Translations under genes and position numbers: made by a program | Source of the DNA: Paraspadella gotoi | Lineage: Eukaryota > Chaetognatha | DNA: 64,000 nt | Direction: 5' to 3' | NCBI GenBank assembly: GCA_051294375.1 | Contig: CM119266.1 | Coordinates: 13,518,735 to 13,582,734, forward strand | Shown here: one piece after another, positions 37,615-47,511 of the stretch | Layout of the letters: each line of letters begins with the position of its first letter | How positions within the stretch are numbered: position 1 is the first letter of the stretch | The notes under the pieces: generated by a model | The model's input: only the letters and a program-made list of their open reading frames with translations | What the model was told of the DNA's origin: nothing | The model's database searches: none

Positions 37615-40079
37615 TCAATACTGAAATGGCCAGTGTTTTCGAGACCATTCGTAGTCAAAAGTCGGGGGAGCTGGTGCGGGTGCAGCCTGAGAGGCGTTTG
37701 CATCTTCTGTTTCCGCCTCTTCCGACTAAATACCAAAAAGAGGATTAATAAATGAGCGTTGCGATCGTCTTATTCTTTTTTAAACAAAAAAGTATTTGAA
37801 AAAGAGGAACGTTATCCTTCGATCTGTACTCGAGCGTAACATTTTCATTCATACACTATTTTTTTTTACCTTCGACGATACGCCCATTGGGGCAGCGGGT
37901 ATCTCCGAAGCGTTTTCGAGTGCGGCTCTCAATCTTGCGATCTCTTCTTGCTGAGCTCGAATTATCTGCTGAAGCTCTTGCACCTTTTTGTCCTGACTGC
38001 CGGCGGCGTAATCGTACGCGTTATCTAAAACAAAAGGAATCACAACAGGTTAGGTAACTCAGATTAGATGATAAAATTTTGAACGTCTTCCAAAAACACT
38101 GACTTGAATGCGGTTCGTTGACTTCGCTGAGCATTTTCTGAACTGTCGGCGACATGGGACGCACCGCCGCACCTTTCACGTTGGATTCGTCCACAATGTA
38201 CTTTTCGGCACGTTGGCGCGCCTCTTCAAACAGACTCGCTCCTCTATTAGAACAAAAATGCCTTTCAAAATTGCTATCTATAAAAAACATAACTTAATAT
38301 AAGATTCGCCTGTTTTTGGTATCCTTGAGACCCATAATTAGACGAAAAGCCTGTTCGGGGGACACGCCTCCATGAGGAGCGCGTTCAGTGTGATGGTGAT
38401 GCTCGAATTCGTTCTTGGTAAAGATGTGCTGGTGGTGGTTGACGACAACGGGTTGAGTCGCGTCGATCGCCAGGAAACGATCTGAAAAGGTTAACGATTG
38501 TAAATCCTCAGCAAGATTATCGATCAGCAAGTTGCTTTAAGATTTCTCGCGAAAAAAATAAAGGACGTACGCGTCAGATAATCTTTGATCGGCGTAGGGT
38601 ACTCCGGAAAACCGTCCACTCCCGTCTTCCACCTCGTGTTGCGAATATAATTTTCGATTCTCTCGTCGAAATTTCTCTCGATTGAACTCTTGAACAGACC
38701 GTGGGCCCTCTCATCTGCCGAGAAAGGATGGAACTAGTAAGATGCCGTAAATGAAAAGCATGCTGTATTTCACTGAACCAAACGAGTTACGAACCTTCCT
38801 TCGTCAGTAACGTTTCGGCGATTTGCTTTGCACTTTGTTTTTGCTGCACGTTTTGTGGGTATTCTTGGTCCCTTAAAAATTAGGCAAAAATTTATAAAGT
38901 ATAATGAAATTATTGAACAATTATAACCACCCGAGTAGTTCAGAATTTTTTTTCTGCCAATAATTTGTAAAGTAAATCTCAAGAAATTCACCAAAATACC
39001 GGTTTAACGGGAACAAAATTTCGTTATATCCGGTATACTAAAACAAAGGTTCACTTTAAAGGGGTATAAAGGACGTGTTCAACAGTGATAACGATGCTTC
39101 AGCAGAGAAGGGAGAAATAATTATTGGGACAATATAAAAGATAATGGATTTAAGTATTAGTAAAAATTAATAACTTTTAGTATAATTGAATTTCAAGGGG
39201 AATACGTAATACGTATAGGTGTATATATGCATAGGACCTCACGTGACCATCACACGATCTCCAAGATTATTTGTATAGTTACCCGCTGTCGTAAAGAAAC
39301 CCCAGAAAAAGAAAGACGTTAGATCAATAGCAATTATTTGAATTAAAATATTTCGAGAAAAATAATTATTCAATACCTGGTTTCGTAGTAATTCGAATTT
39401 GTAAAATATCTTTTCTTCGGATGCAAAAGCTTCGGCCAAGCATCCGCAGGCAACCTCATCAAGTTTCCGAGTGGATCGTGAGGAGCAGCGCCATCCACCG
39501 ATCCCGTGAAACCCTCGCCCGGAGCCGAGGGTCCTGCATCACAATTCACAAGAATATAACAACAAATAATGAAAAATATTCTGGTAGAGAAGATTGTAAA
39601 TGAAAAAAATATCATTATTCAACGGTGAAAGGGTTAATTTGTAGTTAGTATGTAAATCCGTCATATATAATCACTAGTGAAGTTCAATTTAAAAAAAATT
39701 GGGGCTTAAAACAAATTAAAGACACGGGACTCACGTTCGTCAGCCTGAGGCTCAGGCTTTTCAGGCTTTTCAGGCTCTTGGGGCGCATGCATTCTACCTG
39801 TTTAAAATTACAGTATGAGTCCGAATCGTACTTAACCATGCCAAATTCCAACAGTTTAAAAACTAAAATTTAACATTAAGACATGCAATAACCTACTCAA
39901 ATCATTAGCATTCTATGGTAAGCATTCTCCGGAAACGTCCTATTACAAGGGCCCTTACTGTCGTTGCGCCATCTGTCCTGTTCGTGCGCCCAGTCCAAAA
40001 GAAGTTGGCGAAGGTCGTCCGGGAGTTGCTCGATCGTAGTTGACGGAGTGGGGTTTTCAAAACGCCTACCGCCTATCAT
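37615..40079 (-). CDS. unrecognised conserved-looking protein, nine exons
   Basis: Nine exons join in one frame: 40079-39959, 39797-39735, 39533-39377, 38871-38795, 38714-38571, 38481-38310, 38243-38104, 38024-37870 and 37725-37615, giving 379 residues. I do not recognise the family. It has an N-terminal IEQLPDDLRQLLLDWAHEQ helix; a Pro/Glu repeat (EPEKPEKPEP); WKTGVDGFPEYPTPIKDYL; a His-rich stretch (FEHHHHTERAPHGGVSPEQA); a charged helix SLFEEARQRAEKYIVDESNV; a coiled coil (VQELQQIIRAQQEEIARLRA); an Ala/Pro-rich linker; and an aromatic C-terminus ending KHWPFQY. No signal peptide or membrane segment was seen. The chosen start is the first ATG after an acceptor TTTTTGTCTCCAG 52 nt upstream; a further upstream exon is possible. 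The intron after exon 6 has a GC donor, and the one after exon 4 has a GTTCGT donor. Confidence 0.75.
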
Positions 40080-40300
40080 AAACGGCGCCCCTCTGCGTCC
40101 GCTCTCCGGAACTCTGGAGACAAAAAATTCGGAACACTGATATAAAATTAAATAATATACTCGTGTACTAATCTTTTATAATTTTTTGACATTCCGTTTC
40201 TAGTCAAATTTCGTCTTTGAGACGTTTTCAAGCCTCTGTCACAGTCATATTTGACGTAATATTACAATTAAATATTATGATATAAATTCTTTCTTTTTCG

Positions 40301-40495
40301 TTGTTTGAAGTAAAGAAAGTTTGATTTGGAGTGTTATAGATACACTCAGAAGGGTGAGCAAGAGACGGAAAACCCCGCTCATCATGTCAACGATTGGTTT
40401 TATTTTTATAAAACAGACATGTTTCGGCTTTACTTTTAAGCTTTTATAATAATAAAACCAATCGTTGTCACACTCCAAATCAAACTTTCTTTAAT
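40301..40495. repeat. foldback (hairpin) repeat
   Basis: AAAGAAAGTTTGATTTGGAG near 40311 pairs with CTCCAAATCAAACTTTCTTT near 40472-40491. Inside, CAACGATTGGTTTTATT near 40388 pairs with AATAAAACCAATCGTTG near 40451. The two pairs nest, with a bulge of about 50 nt on the left arm. A MITE-like origin is likely. Confidence 0.7.
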
Positions 40496-40590
40496 TAAAT
40501 ATTAATAGATGATAAACGAGACTACTAATTTGTATTTGTTGTGCAGAGCATTTAAAAAAAATCTGAAATTATTTACATAGCTACGATTAA

Positions 40591-40975
40591 ATTGGGGTAA
40601 AACGGAACACCTGTTAAGTTACCCAATTTGCTTTTTATAACGGGTTAGTGATAATTTACTAAATAATAATAACAGTTAAATCAAAAACATATATGCAAAT
40701 TTTGTATTTTTTGTCATTCAATAATTAAAAGTGAGAACCTAGTAATAAAAATAATTATATTCACTTAAGAATATAAAATTTAAAATGTTTATACATAAAA
40801 AATTAATAGAAGACTATGCACTTAATAATAGTTTTTTAAATATTATTTTCTGTCATATTAAAACAATTTTTTGTGGTGGGGTAAAACACTTTTTAATTTT
40901 TTTAAAAATGCGGGGACACTTTCCTTTTATACAATTAGATTTATTACTCATTAATTACCCCGCACTGCCCCAAAC
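40591..40975. mobile_element. MITE-like element with degenerate terminal inverted repeats
   Basis: The left end TTGGGGTAAAACGGAACACC and the right end read in reverse (TTGGGGCAGTGCGGGGTAAT) resemble each other and the termini of the repeat in the RCC1 intron at 52195-52360. About 385 bp, AT-rich inside, no transposase. Confidence 0.45.
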
Positions 40976-41055
40976 AAAAGACAATTGAGTTTTTCAATCT
41001 CTTGACGTATGGCGTAAGATTGTAACAATCTGTAATCTGAATGGAATTATGATTC

Positions 41056-42160
41056 TTATCGAAACCCCCCCCACATTAGCCTTTTGTCTCCCCAAAAGGC
41101 GAGACACCGCGCTGTGACCAGACATGTGAAACAGAAACAAAAGTCAAACGAAAAAATACTCTGCTGCAGGCCCAGTCCCGACGCTGCATCACTCTGTCGA
41201 AGTGCTGCTGAGCCGGGACGCGTCACTAGTCCCGAGAAACGCCCAAACGAAGCGCCCCATGAGACTTCCCTGCAGTAAAACCGAAAGAAGGTCTGATCTC
41301 CGGACCAGTCTCCGGCCCTGAGAATGACGCCGAGATCGACGCCGCGGGCGAAGGCTTCCGAGACCGCCATGGCACGAGTAGATCCTGGCGGAGCGTCGAC
41401 ATTCGCCTCCAAAAAGAGCGCCTTAGGATCGCCGCAAACCGTTGAGGCGAAAACGGAGTAAAGGGCGGCGAAGGGGCGCAGAAAAGGAAAACGTGAGACG
41501 GCGCTAAACATTCGCGGACTCGAAGCCACTCCCTCAGAGCCGCAATGGGGCAACGCGATGACGCCGGCAGGGCGTCCACCCTGAAGGACGGGCCCATGTG
41601 CCCAACGCGATCTGTCTTGGAAAGCTTGGACGAAACAAAACGCCCATGATCCGCGGCGAGCGAGCAGTGGGCTTGATCACACTTGAGCGAAACTATCTCC
41701 GACGGCCTCCTGGCCGAAGCGAGTGCCAAAAGAAAAAGAGAGAGAGCGCCGAAGAACGTGAGCGGGAGACGGCGGGAGGGGCGACGACGTCCAAAACGCG
41801 TAGAACCAACGCCGCATCCCACGGAGGAAACATCCGGCGAGTAGGGGGACTCCGCTCGAAGGTCCCCTTGAGAAAACGTCGAACGAGGGGTGTTCCCCCA
41901 CCGAGTACGAACCCTGTGCCGGCAAGGTGGCCGAAATCGCTGAGCGGTGAAGGTTCACCCGTGCTGTACGACAAGCCTAACCCAACGAGATGGGCTAGGT
42001 ACTCCAGAACATCCTTCAGAGACGCATCAAGTCCTCGAACTTCCTTACATTGAAGGAAAGAGCAGAAGGAGGTCCAGGCTCGAGCGTAACGATCTCGCAT
42101 CGAGCCTCTCCAGCTGTCGGCGATGATGTCGAAGGCCGAGTCGCTGAGGTCGTCGAGGTC
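41056..42160 (-). pseudogene. DIRS tyrosine recombinase, frameshifted
   Basis: Integrase of the element. The N-terminal core-binding region (RDRYARAWTSFCSFLQ, then LEYLAHLVGLGLSYST) is in one frame. The catalytic domain continues after a shift near 41735 (SLFLLALASARRPSEIVSLK, with the first catalytic Arg). After a second shift near 41485 comes APPGSTRAMAVSEAFARGVD and the nucleophile region QTFFRFYCREV with the Tyr. The position expected to be His in the HxTR-type motif is Gly here. Two frameshifts and the His loss indicate decay. The final codons run into the left terminal repeat. Confidence 0.8.
41060..41229 (+). repeat. left inverted terminal repeat of DIRS element 2
   Basis: From CGAAACCCCCCCCACATTAG to GCCGGGACGCGTCACT the sequence matches the reverse complement of 45959-46151, with a few indels including extra GC-rich bases in the right copy. 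Confidence 0.92.
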
Positions 42161-42169
42161 GTTCGCCCG

Positions 42170-43045
42170 CCGAAAATCTGCCAAACGACCAGCTTGAGAC
42201 GGTCGGCTTGCGGCGGCGGAGATCCTGTGCTGAGGTCGATGACGGCGTCCTCCGGGACCGGAAGGCGTCGAGCCTCCAGAATCTTCAGGTTCAACAACGA
42301 CGGGAACCACTTCTGGGCTGGCCAGAAAGGGGCGATCAGAAGGAAGATCCCCGACGACTCCTCCAGCTTCCGGATGACGCTCGGGAGGAGAGGTGGTGGA
42401 GGAAAGAGAAATGCCCGATCGAAGATCCAAATCTGGGCGAGGCGTCCACACCCTCCGTTGGCGCCTCCGCCTTCCAAGAGAAGAAACGGCGCACCTGCGT
42501 CGAGTCCTTCGTCGCAAAAAGATCGATGGAGGGAGTGCCGAAGGTCTCGCAGATCTGACGGAAGATCCGTGGAAGGAGATGCCAATCCGCAACTAGGCGT
42601 CCCCTCGACGCCGCATCCGTACCCAAGTTCTCCTCTGACGACAGGTGACTCCCGGTGATACGGATCCCCAGGGTATGGGCGATCAGCAGAGACTCCCGGA
42701 CAACCTCGTGTAGCTCCGTCGAACGGCTGCACGTGCGCTGGAGACAGAGCAACGACACCAGACTGTCGGCCTACCAAAGGAGATTCGTATTTCTCAGAGA
42801 GCTGCCGAATCGAGAGAGGAAGATCTTCAACACCATGAACTCCTTCACATTGATATGGTGATGGACATCTGCAGCCTCCCAGGTCCCTGTGAAGCTCTCC
42901 CTGGAAAAGGATGCCCCAACCCTCCTGCGAGGCATCCGTCGTCACTACGTGGGCGCAATCTTCTGGAGCAGATCGTCCACCGGCGCGACGCAGTCCTCCA
43001 GGCGAAGCGACTGACACCACTCTAGCTCCTCCCGCGCTGAAGCGT
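42170..43045 (-). pseudogene. DIRS RNase H and linker region, frameshifted
   Basis: It begins with VTTDASQEGWG, the first catalytic Asp of RNase H, in the frame of 43020. After a shift near 42780 the other frame carries SHLSSEENLGTDAASRGR (RNase H motif) followed by FGTPSIDLFATKDSTQVRRF. A further shift near 42400 returns to a frame with FLLIAPFWPAQKWFPSLLNL. This order (RNase H, IDLFA, APxWP) is typical of DIRS and related elements. Confidence 0.8.
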
Positions 43046-44062
43046 CTAACAGCGTTGGCGATCGAGATCCTTCTCGGAGTGGTAGACGCGGTTGACGCTC
43101 CTTTGAATCCGGGCGGAGTGGCAACGGAGAAGCGGAACTGCGAGCGTGGCCGCCGTGGCGTGTCCGAGAAACTGAAGGACTAAACGCGCCGGCGGGAGAG
43201 ACGACGAGAGGAGTGAAGTCGCTAAACTCTGGATCGATTCCAACTTGGGCGGCGGAAGCGAGATCTGATGAAGCTGACCGTCCCAATGAAAACCGAGGAA
43301 ATCGAAGGACTGAGAGGGAGTCAGGCTCGACTTCTCCCGGTGGAGAATGAAACCCGCCTCCAAGAGCAGTTGGACCGCCTTCAACGTCGCTTGGTGACAC
43401 TCCTCCTTCGATGAGCCCAGGATGAGGATGTCGTCGATATAGAAGAGACAACGAATGCCTCTCTGCCTCAGCCATTGAACTAGCGGGCGCGTTGTCTTCG
43501 TGAAGAGCCACGGGCCCGTCGCCAAACCGAAGGGAAGAACCTTGTACTGGAAGATCCGACCCTTCCAAATGAATCGACAAAACTTTCGATGCTCCTCGTG
43601 AAGCGGAAGGGGGAGATAAGCGTCGCGTAGGTCGATTGAGGCGCCCCAATCTCCCCGTCGAAACATCTTCCTGATGTCCTTGACCCCTTCCATGCGGAAA
43701 TACGGAGGTGAGAGAAAAGCGGCGTTGAGACGCTTCAGGTTGAGAATGGGCCTCCACCCTCCATCCTTCTTCGGTACAAGGAAGATCCTGGAGTAAAAAC
43801 CCGGAGAGGCCTCTACCTCCTCGATCGCACCCTTCTCCAAGGCGGCGGAGATTTCCGCTTCGACCGCGTCGTCCCTCTCGCCGAAAGATGGCGTCGCGTC
43901 GGCAGGACGAGGAAGACGGGTTGGATCGCCTCCGCATCGGCGATCTTGAAGCCCGAAATGTTCGTCAAAATTGGAGAGGTCGGCCCGACCTGACGAAATC
44001 CGATCTTGAAGAGGCCTGCAGCCGGACGAGGCGGCGACTGCATCGGCGGAGAAACCCGTCAT
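43046..44062 (-). CDS. DIRS reverse transcriptase domain
   Basis: 338 open codons with intact fingers and palm motifs: SRIFLVPKKDGGWRPILNLK, ASIDLRDAYLPLPLHEEHRK, VLPFGLATGPWLFTK, the catalytic FYIDDILILG (YxDD class) and FDFLGFHWD. It copies the element RNA into DNA. The frame opens before the first motif, but the true start may lie upstream, overlapping gag in another phase. It ends by frameshift relative to RNase H, so the product would lack that activity. Confidence 0.88.
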   Translation of the reverse strand: MTGFSADAVAASSGCRPLQDRISSGRADLSNFDEHFGLQDRRCGGDPTRLPRPADATPSFGERDDAVEAEISAALEKGAIEEVEASPGFYSRIFLVPKKDGGWRPILNLKRLNAAFLSPPYFRMEGVKDIRKMFRRGDWGASIDLRDAYLPLPLHEEHRKFCRFIWKGRIFQYKVLPFGLATGPWLFTKTTRPLVQWLRQRGIRCLFYIDDILILGSSKEECHQATLKAVQLLLEAGFILHREKSSLTPSQSFDFLGFHWDGQLHQISLPPPKLESIQSLATSLLSSSLPPARLVLQFLGHATAATLAVPLLRCHSARIQRSVNRVYHSEKDLDRQRC

Positions 44063-44179
44063 TTCGCAGGCTTGGCTCCCCTGTCCTGCCCGTTTCCCGA
44101 CTTTGAACGAGTAGGGCTTCTTGCCGCTCTTCCGCGGCTTGAAGTTGGACTTCGACGCTTTGAAACCTTGACGACGTTA

Positions 44180-44890
44180 TCAAGAAAGCGAGGGCGTGCG
44201 GCGGATCGGATTAAGGCGGCGTTGACCGCTGACGAAACTTGATCCGAGCGATTTCCGAAGAAAAACCTCTCGGTGGAGCGGCGTCCTGCAGCGCCCCACG
44301 CAGATCGGACGGCGCCTTCGACAAAACCGAACGTCGAACTTCCAAAAGCGCAGCGTTGAACGCGGTTGCCTGGATGGACGCAATATCGCGTAGGGGCGAA
44401 GCCAGCGAGGGGATGCGCTCCACCACCTGATCCGCTGAAATACCCGCCTTGATGGCGTCCGACAAAAGGCGTAGCTCGTCGGCGACAAAAAGAGCGGCGT
44501 GACCCGACGCGCCCGCCTCCTGCATCGTGCGTAAATGTTGACGGTAGACAGGATAACTGTGTAGATAGCCGCTTCGGAAGGCGGGATCAAACACCCGTCG
44601 TGATCTGGAAGTGGAAACGACGCCGGTGAGGCGTGGTCCACCCAACGACGAAGGCGCGAGGTTGCGGAGGTTGTGCGAGACTCCAGCTTCTCGCCAACTC
44701 CCCTGACTCCGAGACGTGACGAAGCGAACGCCATTGCTTCGAAACTCCATCAGACGGCGACGCCGCTCCTTGGCGGCGGGCTGCAAGGCGTAGAAAGGCC
44801 CGATCGACGTCTGGGTCGGACCTCACTCTCCATCTCCCGATGGGGGTTTGTCCAGTCCCGGAGCTGAGTGCGACGCCGTGTGCCGTCCAG
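44180..44890 (-). CDS. DIRS gag-like protein
   Basis: Open frame upstream of reverse transcriptase that encodes a basic N-terminal part and a helical part (YRQHLRTMQEAGASGHAALF, ADELRLLSDAIKAGI, ASIQATAFNAALLEVRRSVL). Homologous segments occur in the first element at 11470-11750. Probable nucleocapsid role by position. The upstream boundary is uncertain because two frames overlap around 44590-44830. Confidence 0.6.
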
Positions 44891-45212
44891 CGGTGAAGGC
44901 GACGCGTTGCGTCTAGAGGCCGAGGCAGGAGCCCGTGGGCGGACTGCTCTCTGGAAGCGAAGGACTCGTCAAGGACCAGCGGCGAAGGAAAGGCGAAGTG
45001 AAGTCGTCCGTTCGATAAGAATCACATGAACGTAAGCAAAAAACGAGAATTAGATTACATATCAAATCGAGGAAACCCCCCCCTTCTTTCTCTCTATCCA
45101 CAAATATTCAGCAAAAAGAAAAATATTTGAAACTAAACACACACAGAAAAAAACGGAAACCGAACCACACCCGCGACCACACCCACCCGGAGGCGAAGGG
45201 GCGGCGGCGGAG

Positions 45213-45292
45213 AATGTGGGGGGGTTTCGATAAGAATCATAATTCCATTCAGAATTACAGATTCTCTATTCGAAACCCCCCCCACATTAGCC
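45213..45292. repeat. internal complementary region of DIRS element 2
   Basis: The left part (GTTTCGATAAGAATCATAAT, TTCCATTCAG) is the reverse complement of the left border at 41027-41066. The right part (ATTCTCTATTCG plus C tract and ACATTAG) is the reverse complement of the right border at 46131-46159. The junction falls at the inferred element ends. Confidence 0.92.
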
Positions 45293-45958
45293 CTCAGTAA
45301 CGAGAAAAAACGCGGTCGTGTGAACAAAATATAAAAATAAAAACGAAAGAAAGAAGAAAAGAGAAACAAATTTGATGAGGGCAAATAAAAGATTTGCAAA
45401 CGACTTCGAATAAAAGAACATCCCAATTACGCTCACCATCGGAAATTTCCATCTCCTGGCGAAGCGAATCCTGCATTCTTGAAACCCGTTGAGGCGTCCT
45501 TCAAAATACTCCAGGCCTCCAGCCGTTGCGCCGCCTCCAGGGCTGCGTGTAGCTGTCACCCCCGAACCGACCACCACTGGTGCCGGGTTGCGGCGCCCCT
45601 GCGCGCGCGGCCCGAGGCGCCGTACCGAGGTAACGGAAGACAGCGCCTAAGCAGAGGAGGGGTGGAGAGAAACACGACCGGGGCGCGAGGCATCTGGCGA
45701 CGCAGTCGCGCCACCACGTGAATCTCAGGGTCTCAAACCCTTGTCGAAACCGAAGATTTCGTCGAACTGCATCAGCGCGATCCTTCTCGAGATTAATCGC
45801 GCGAATCTTACGATCGTCGAATAAAACAAAAGAGACGAGCGTGAAAGTTCAAAATTCGATATGAAAGCAAATAATATCGAAGGAAAGTCCCGATAATAAT
45901 CGAAAAAAGCGCGTAAAAAAAACGAAAAGCGACTGATCACATAGAGCGCGAAAAAAGA
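45293..45958 (-). other. leader segment of DIRS element 2
   Basis: Sequence between the right terminal repeat and the internal complementary block. Short open frames (for example 45577-45287) have no recognisable domain. Confidence 0.4.
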
Positions 45959-46151
45959 AGTGACGCGTCCCCGGCTCAGCAGCACTTTCGACAGAGTGAT
46001 GCAGCTCGGGACTGGGCCCTGCAGCAGCTCTGCTGCCGCTGAGGCCGGAGAGTATTTTTTCCGTTTGACTTTTGTTTCTGTTTCACATGTCTGGTCACAG
46101 CGCGGTGTCTCGCCTTTGGGGAGACAAAAGGCTAATGTGGGGGGGGTTTCG
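45959..46151 (-). repeat. right inverted terminal repeat of DIRS element 2
   Basis: Partner of 41060-41229; ends in the G tract and TTTCG. Confidence 0.92.
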
Positions 46152-46207
46152 AATAGAGACATCCAAATGTCACAAAAAAAAACTTAAAAGCATAAGGATC
46201 GTCGCAA

Positions 46208-46212
<5 letters not shown>

Positions 46213-46261
<49 letters not shown>
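46213..46261. repeat. (CA)n/(A)n low-complexity tract
   Basis: A short CA run is followed by about 38 A residues, about 50 bp outside the DIRS element. Confidence 0.9.
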
Positions 46262-46262
<1 letters not shown>

Positions 46263-46404
46263 AAACTGGACCCATGACTTTGATACTCAAAAAATCAAAT
46301 TTGATATAAAAAAACTAAGTTTTTTACATAAAAACCTTGGCTTAATACATTAAAAATAAATAAATAAAACTAAAATGAAGGAATAAAATAAAATGAATTG
46401 AATG

Positions 46405-46835
46405 AATGAAAAAAAAATCTTAAAGTATAGTGATCTCATTACTATCAAAGAAAATGAAAATATCAACAAAAAAAATGAATGATTGATGCGATAACAAATT
46501 ATTGATGTAATTGTAATTGATTGATTGATGCAATGATAACCGATTATCGATATGATAATAACCAATTATTAATACGATAACCAAATATTGATGCGATGAT
46601 AACCAAATATTGATGCGATGATAAACGAATCAGAAGAAGCAGCGACGAAAAAAAAAAAGAGAGAGCGAGCGAGAAATTAAAAGAGAGAGAAATTGAAAGA
46701 AGCTGGACAACCTTTTACACACTTTTACAATTAGCGATGGTAAAGAAGCGTGATAACGACAACGACGACTACGGTCACAAAGAAGAGGCGATCCTTAATC
46801 TCGCACAAGTCTGGCTTTAGTCCGTCTGGCGAGAA
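46405..46835 (-). repeat. dispersed repeat, copy B, with 22-bp minisatellite
   Basis: Reverse-orientation relative of 4990-5640. Inside it, units like CCAAATATTGATGCGATGAT recur in tandem near 46560-46625. It also carries GTATAGTGATCTCATTACTA and the CGTCTGGCGAG motif in matching order. Confidence 0.6.
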
Positions 46836-47162
46836 AAAATTGAATGAATTATTTAAATATAAATTCATTTAATTTAAATAAATGAAAGAATCGAGATAAA
46901 TAAATTGCATTGAGTAAATAAATTTGAAGAAATTGAATGAATAAATGTGAAAGAGATAAAGAGATAGAATAAGAGAGAGAACAACGGGAAGAGAAAAAAC
47001 CGAGATAAAAACCGGTTTAGCGATGGTAAAATGATAACGTGCGCGATCTATATTTTTGAAGGCCGACGTCGTTTATTGGCACCATAGCCACAAAATCGTC
47101 GAGAGCGAAAGCGATTGCGACGATGAAAAATTTCTTTGGTTTACTCTTCACATCTCCGCATA

Positions 47163-47511
47163 TTACTTGGGGTGATTTATTCCGTCGACTTCATCGTTGG
47201 TAGGATCATTGACCAAATTCATGAATTCGTTTAACATGACCTTCCGATTGACGGCTTGGCTTGGATCGACTCGATCGCCACCCAGGAAGCGAGGACCGAT
47301 GGGGGCGCCGCCGACCCCTGCATAAACGAGAAACACGGTCAAAGAAAGCAGGAAAACGATACTCGGTGCTGAGTATCGGCTCACTTTCGAACATTTCTCT
47401 TGTTCCCTTGAAGTTGCTGCCCCCGAGCCCAACGCGGTCCCGCTTGAGCTCTTCGGCCGCATGGTCTTCCGGGCAAAGCCACTCCCCGTTCTTGAAGATG
47501 GGCGCCGTCAT
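47163..47511 (-). CDS. small unrecognised protein, two exons
   Basis: Exons 47511-47385 and 47317-47163 join in phase to 93 residues, across an intron with a GTGAGC donor and a TTTATGCAG acceptor. The protein starts MTAPIFKNGEWLCPEDHAA, continues with KRDRVGLGGSNFKGTREMFE, then GGAPIGPRFLGGDRVD, and ends in an acidic DPTNDEVDGINHPK. It is soluble, with a single Cys and no signal peptide. I do not recognise it. It could be the 3-prime part of a longer gene, since no clear 5-prime signal precedes the ATG. Confidence 0.5.

Larger units (their letters stand above)
41027..46159 (-). mobile_element. full-length DIRS-type retrotransposon
   Basis: About 5.1 kb, transcribed on the minus strand. In that orientation the order is terminal repeat, internal complementary block (45213-45292), gag (44890-44180), reverse transcriptase (44062-43046), RNase H, tyrosine recombinase, terminal repeat. 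The inverted termini are about 170-190 bp and end in a C/G tract beside CGAAA. The internal block equals the reverse complement of the right end joined to the left end, which defines DIRS elements. Frameshifts in RNase H and recombinase make this copy inactive. Its GC-rich body contrasts with AT-rich flanks. No target-site duplication is evident. Confidence 0.93.

Noticed and set aside
42050-42658. plus-strand frames in the DIRS element
   Set aside because: Antisense to RNase H and recombinase; no domain of their own.
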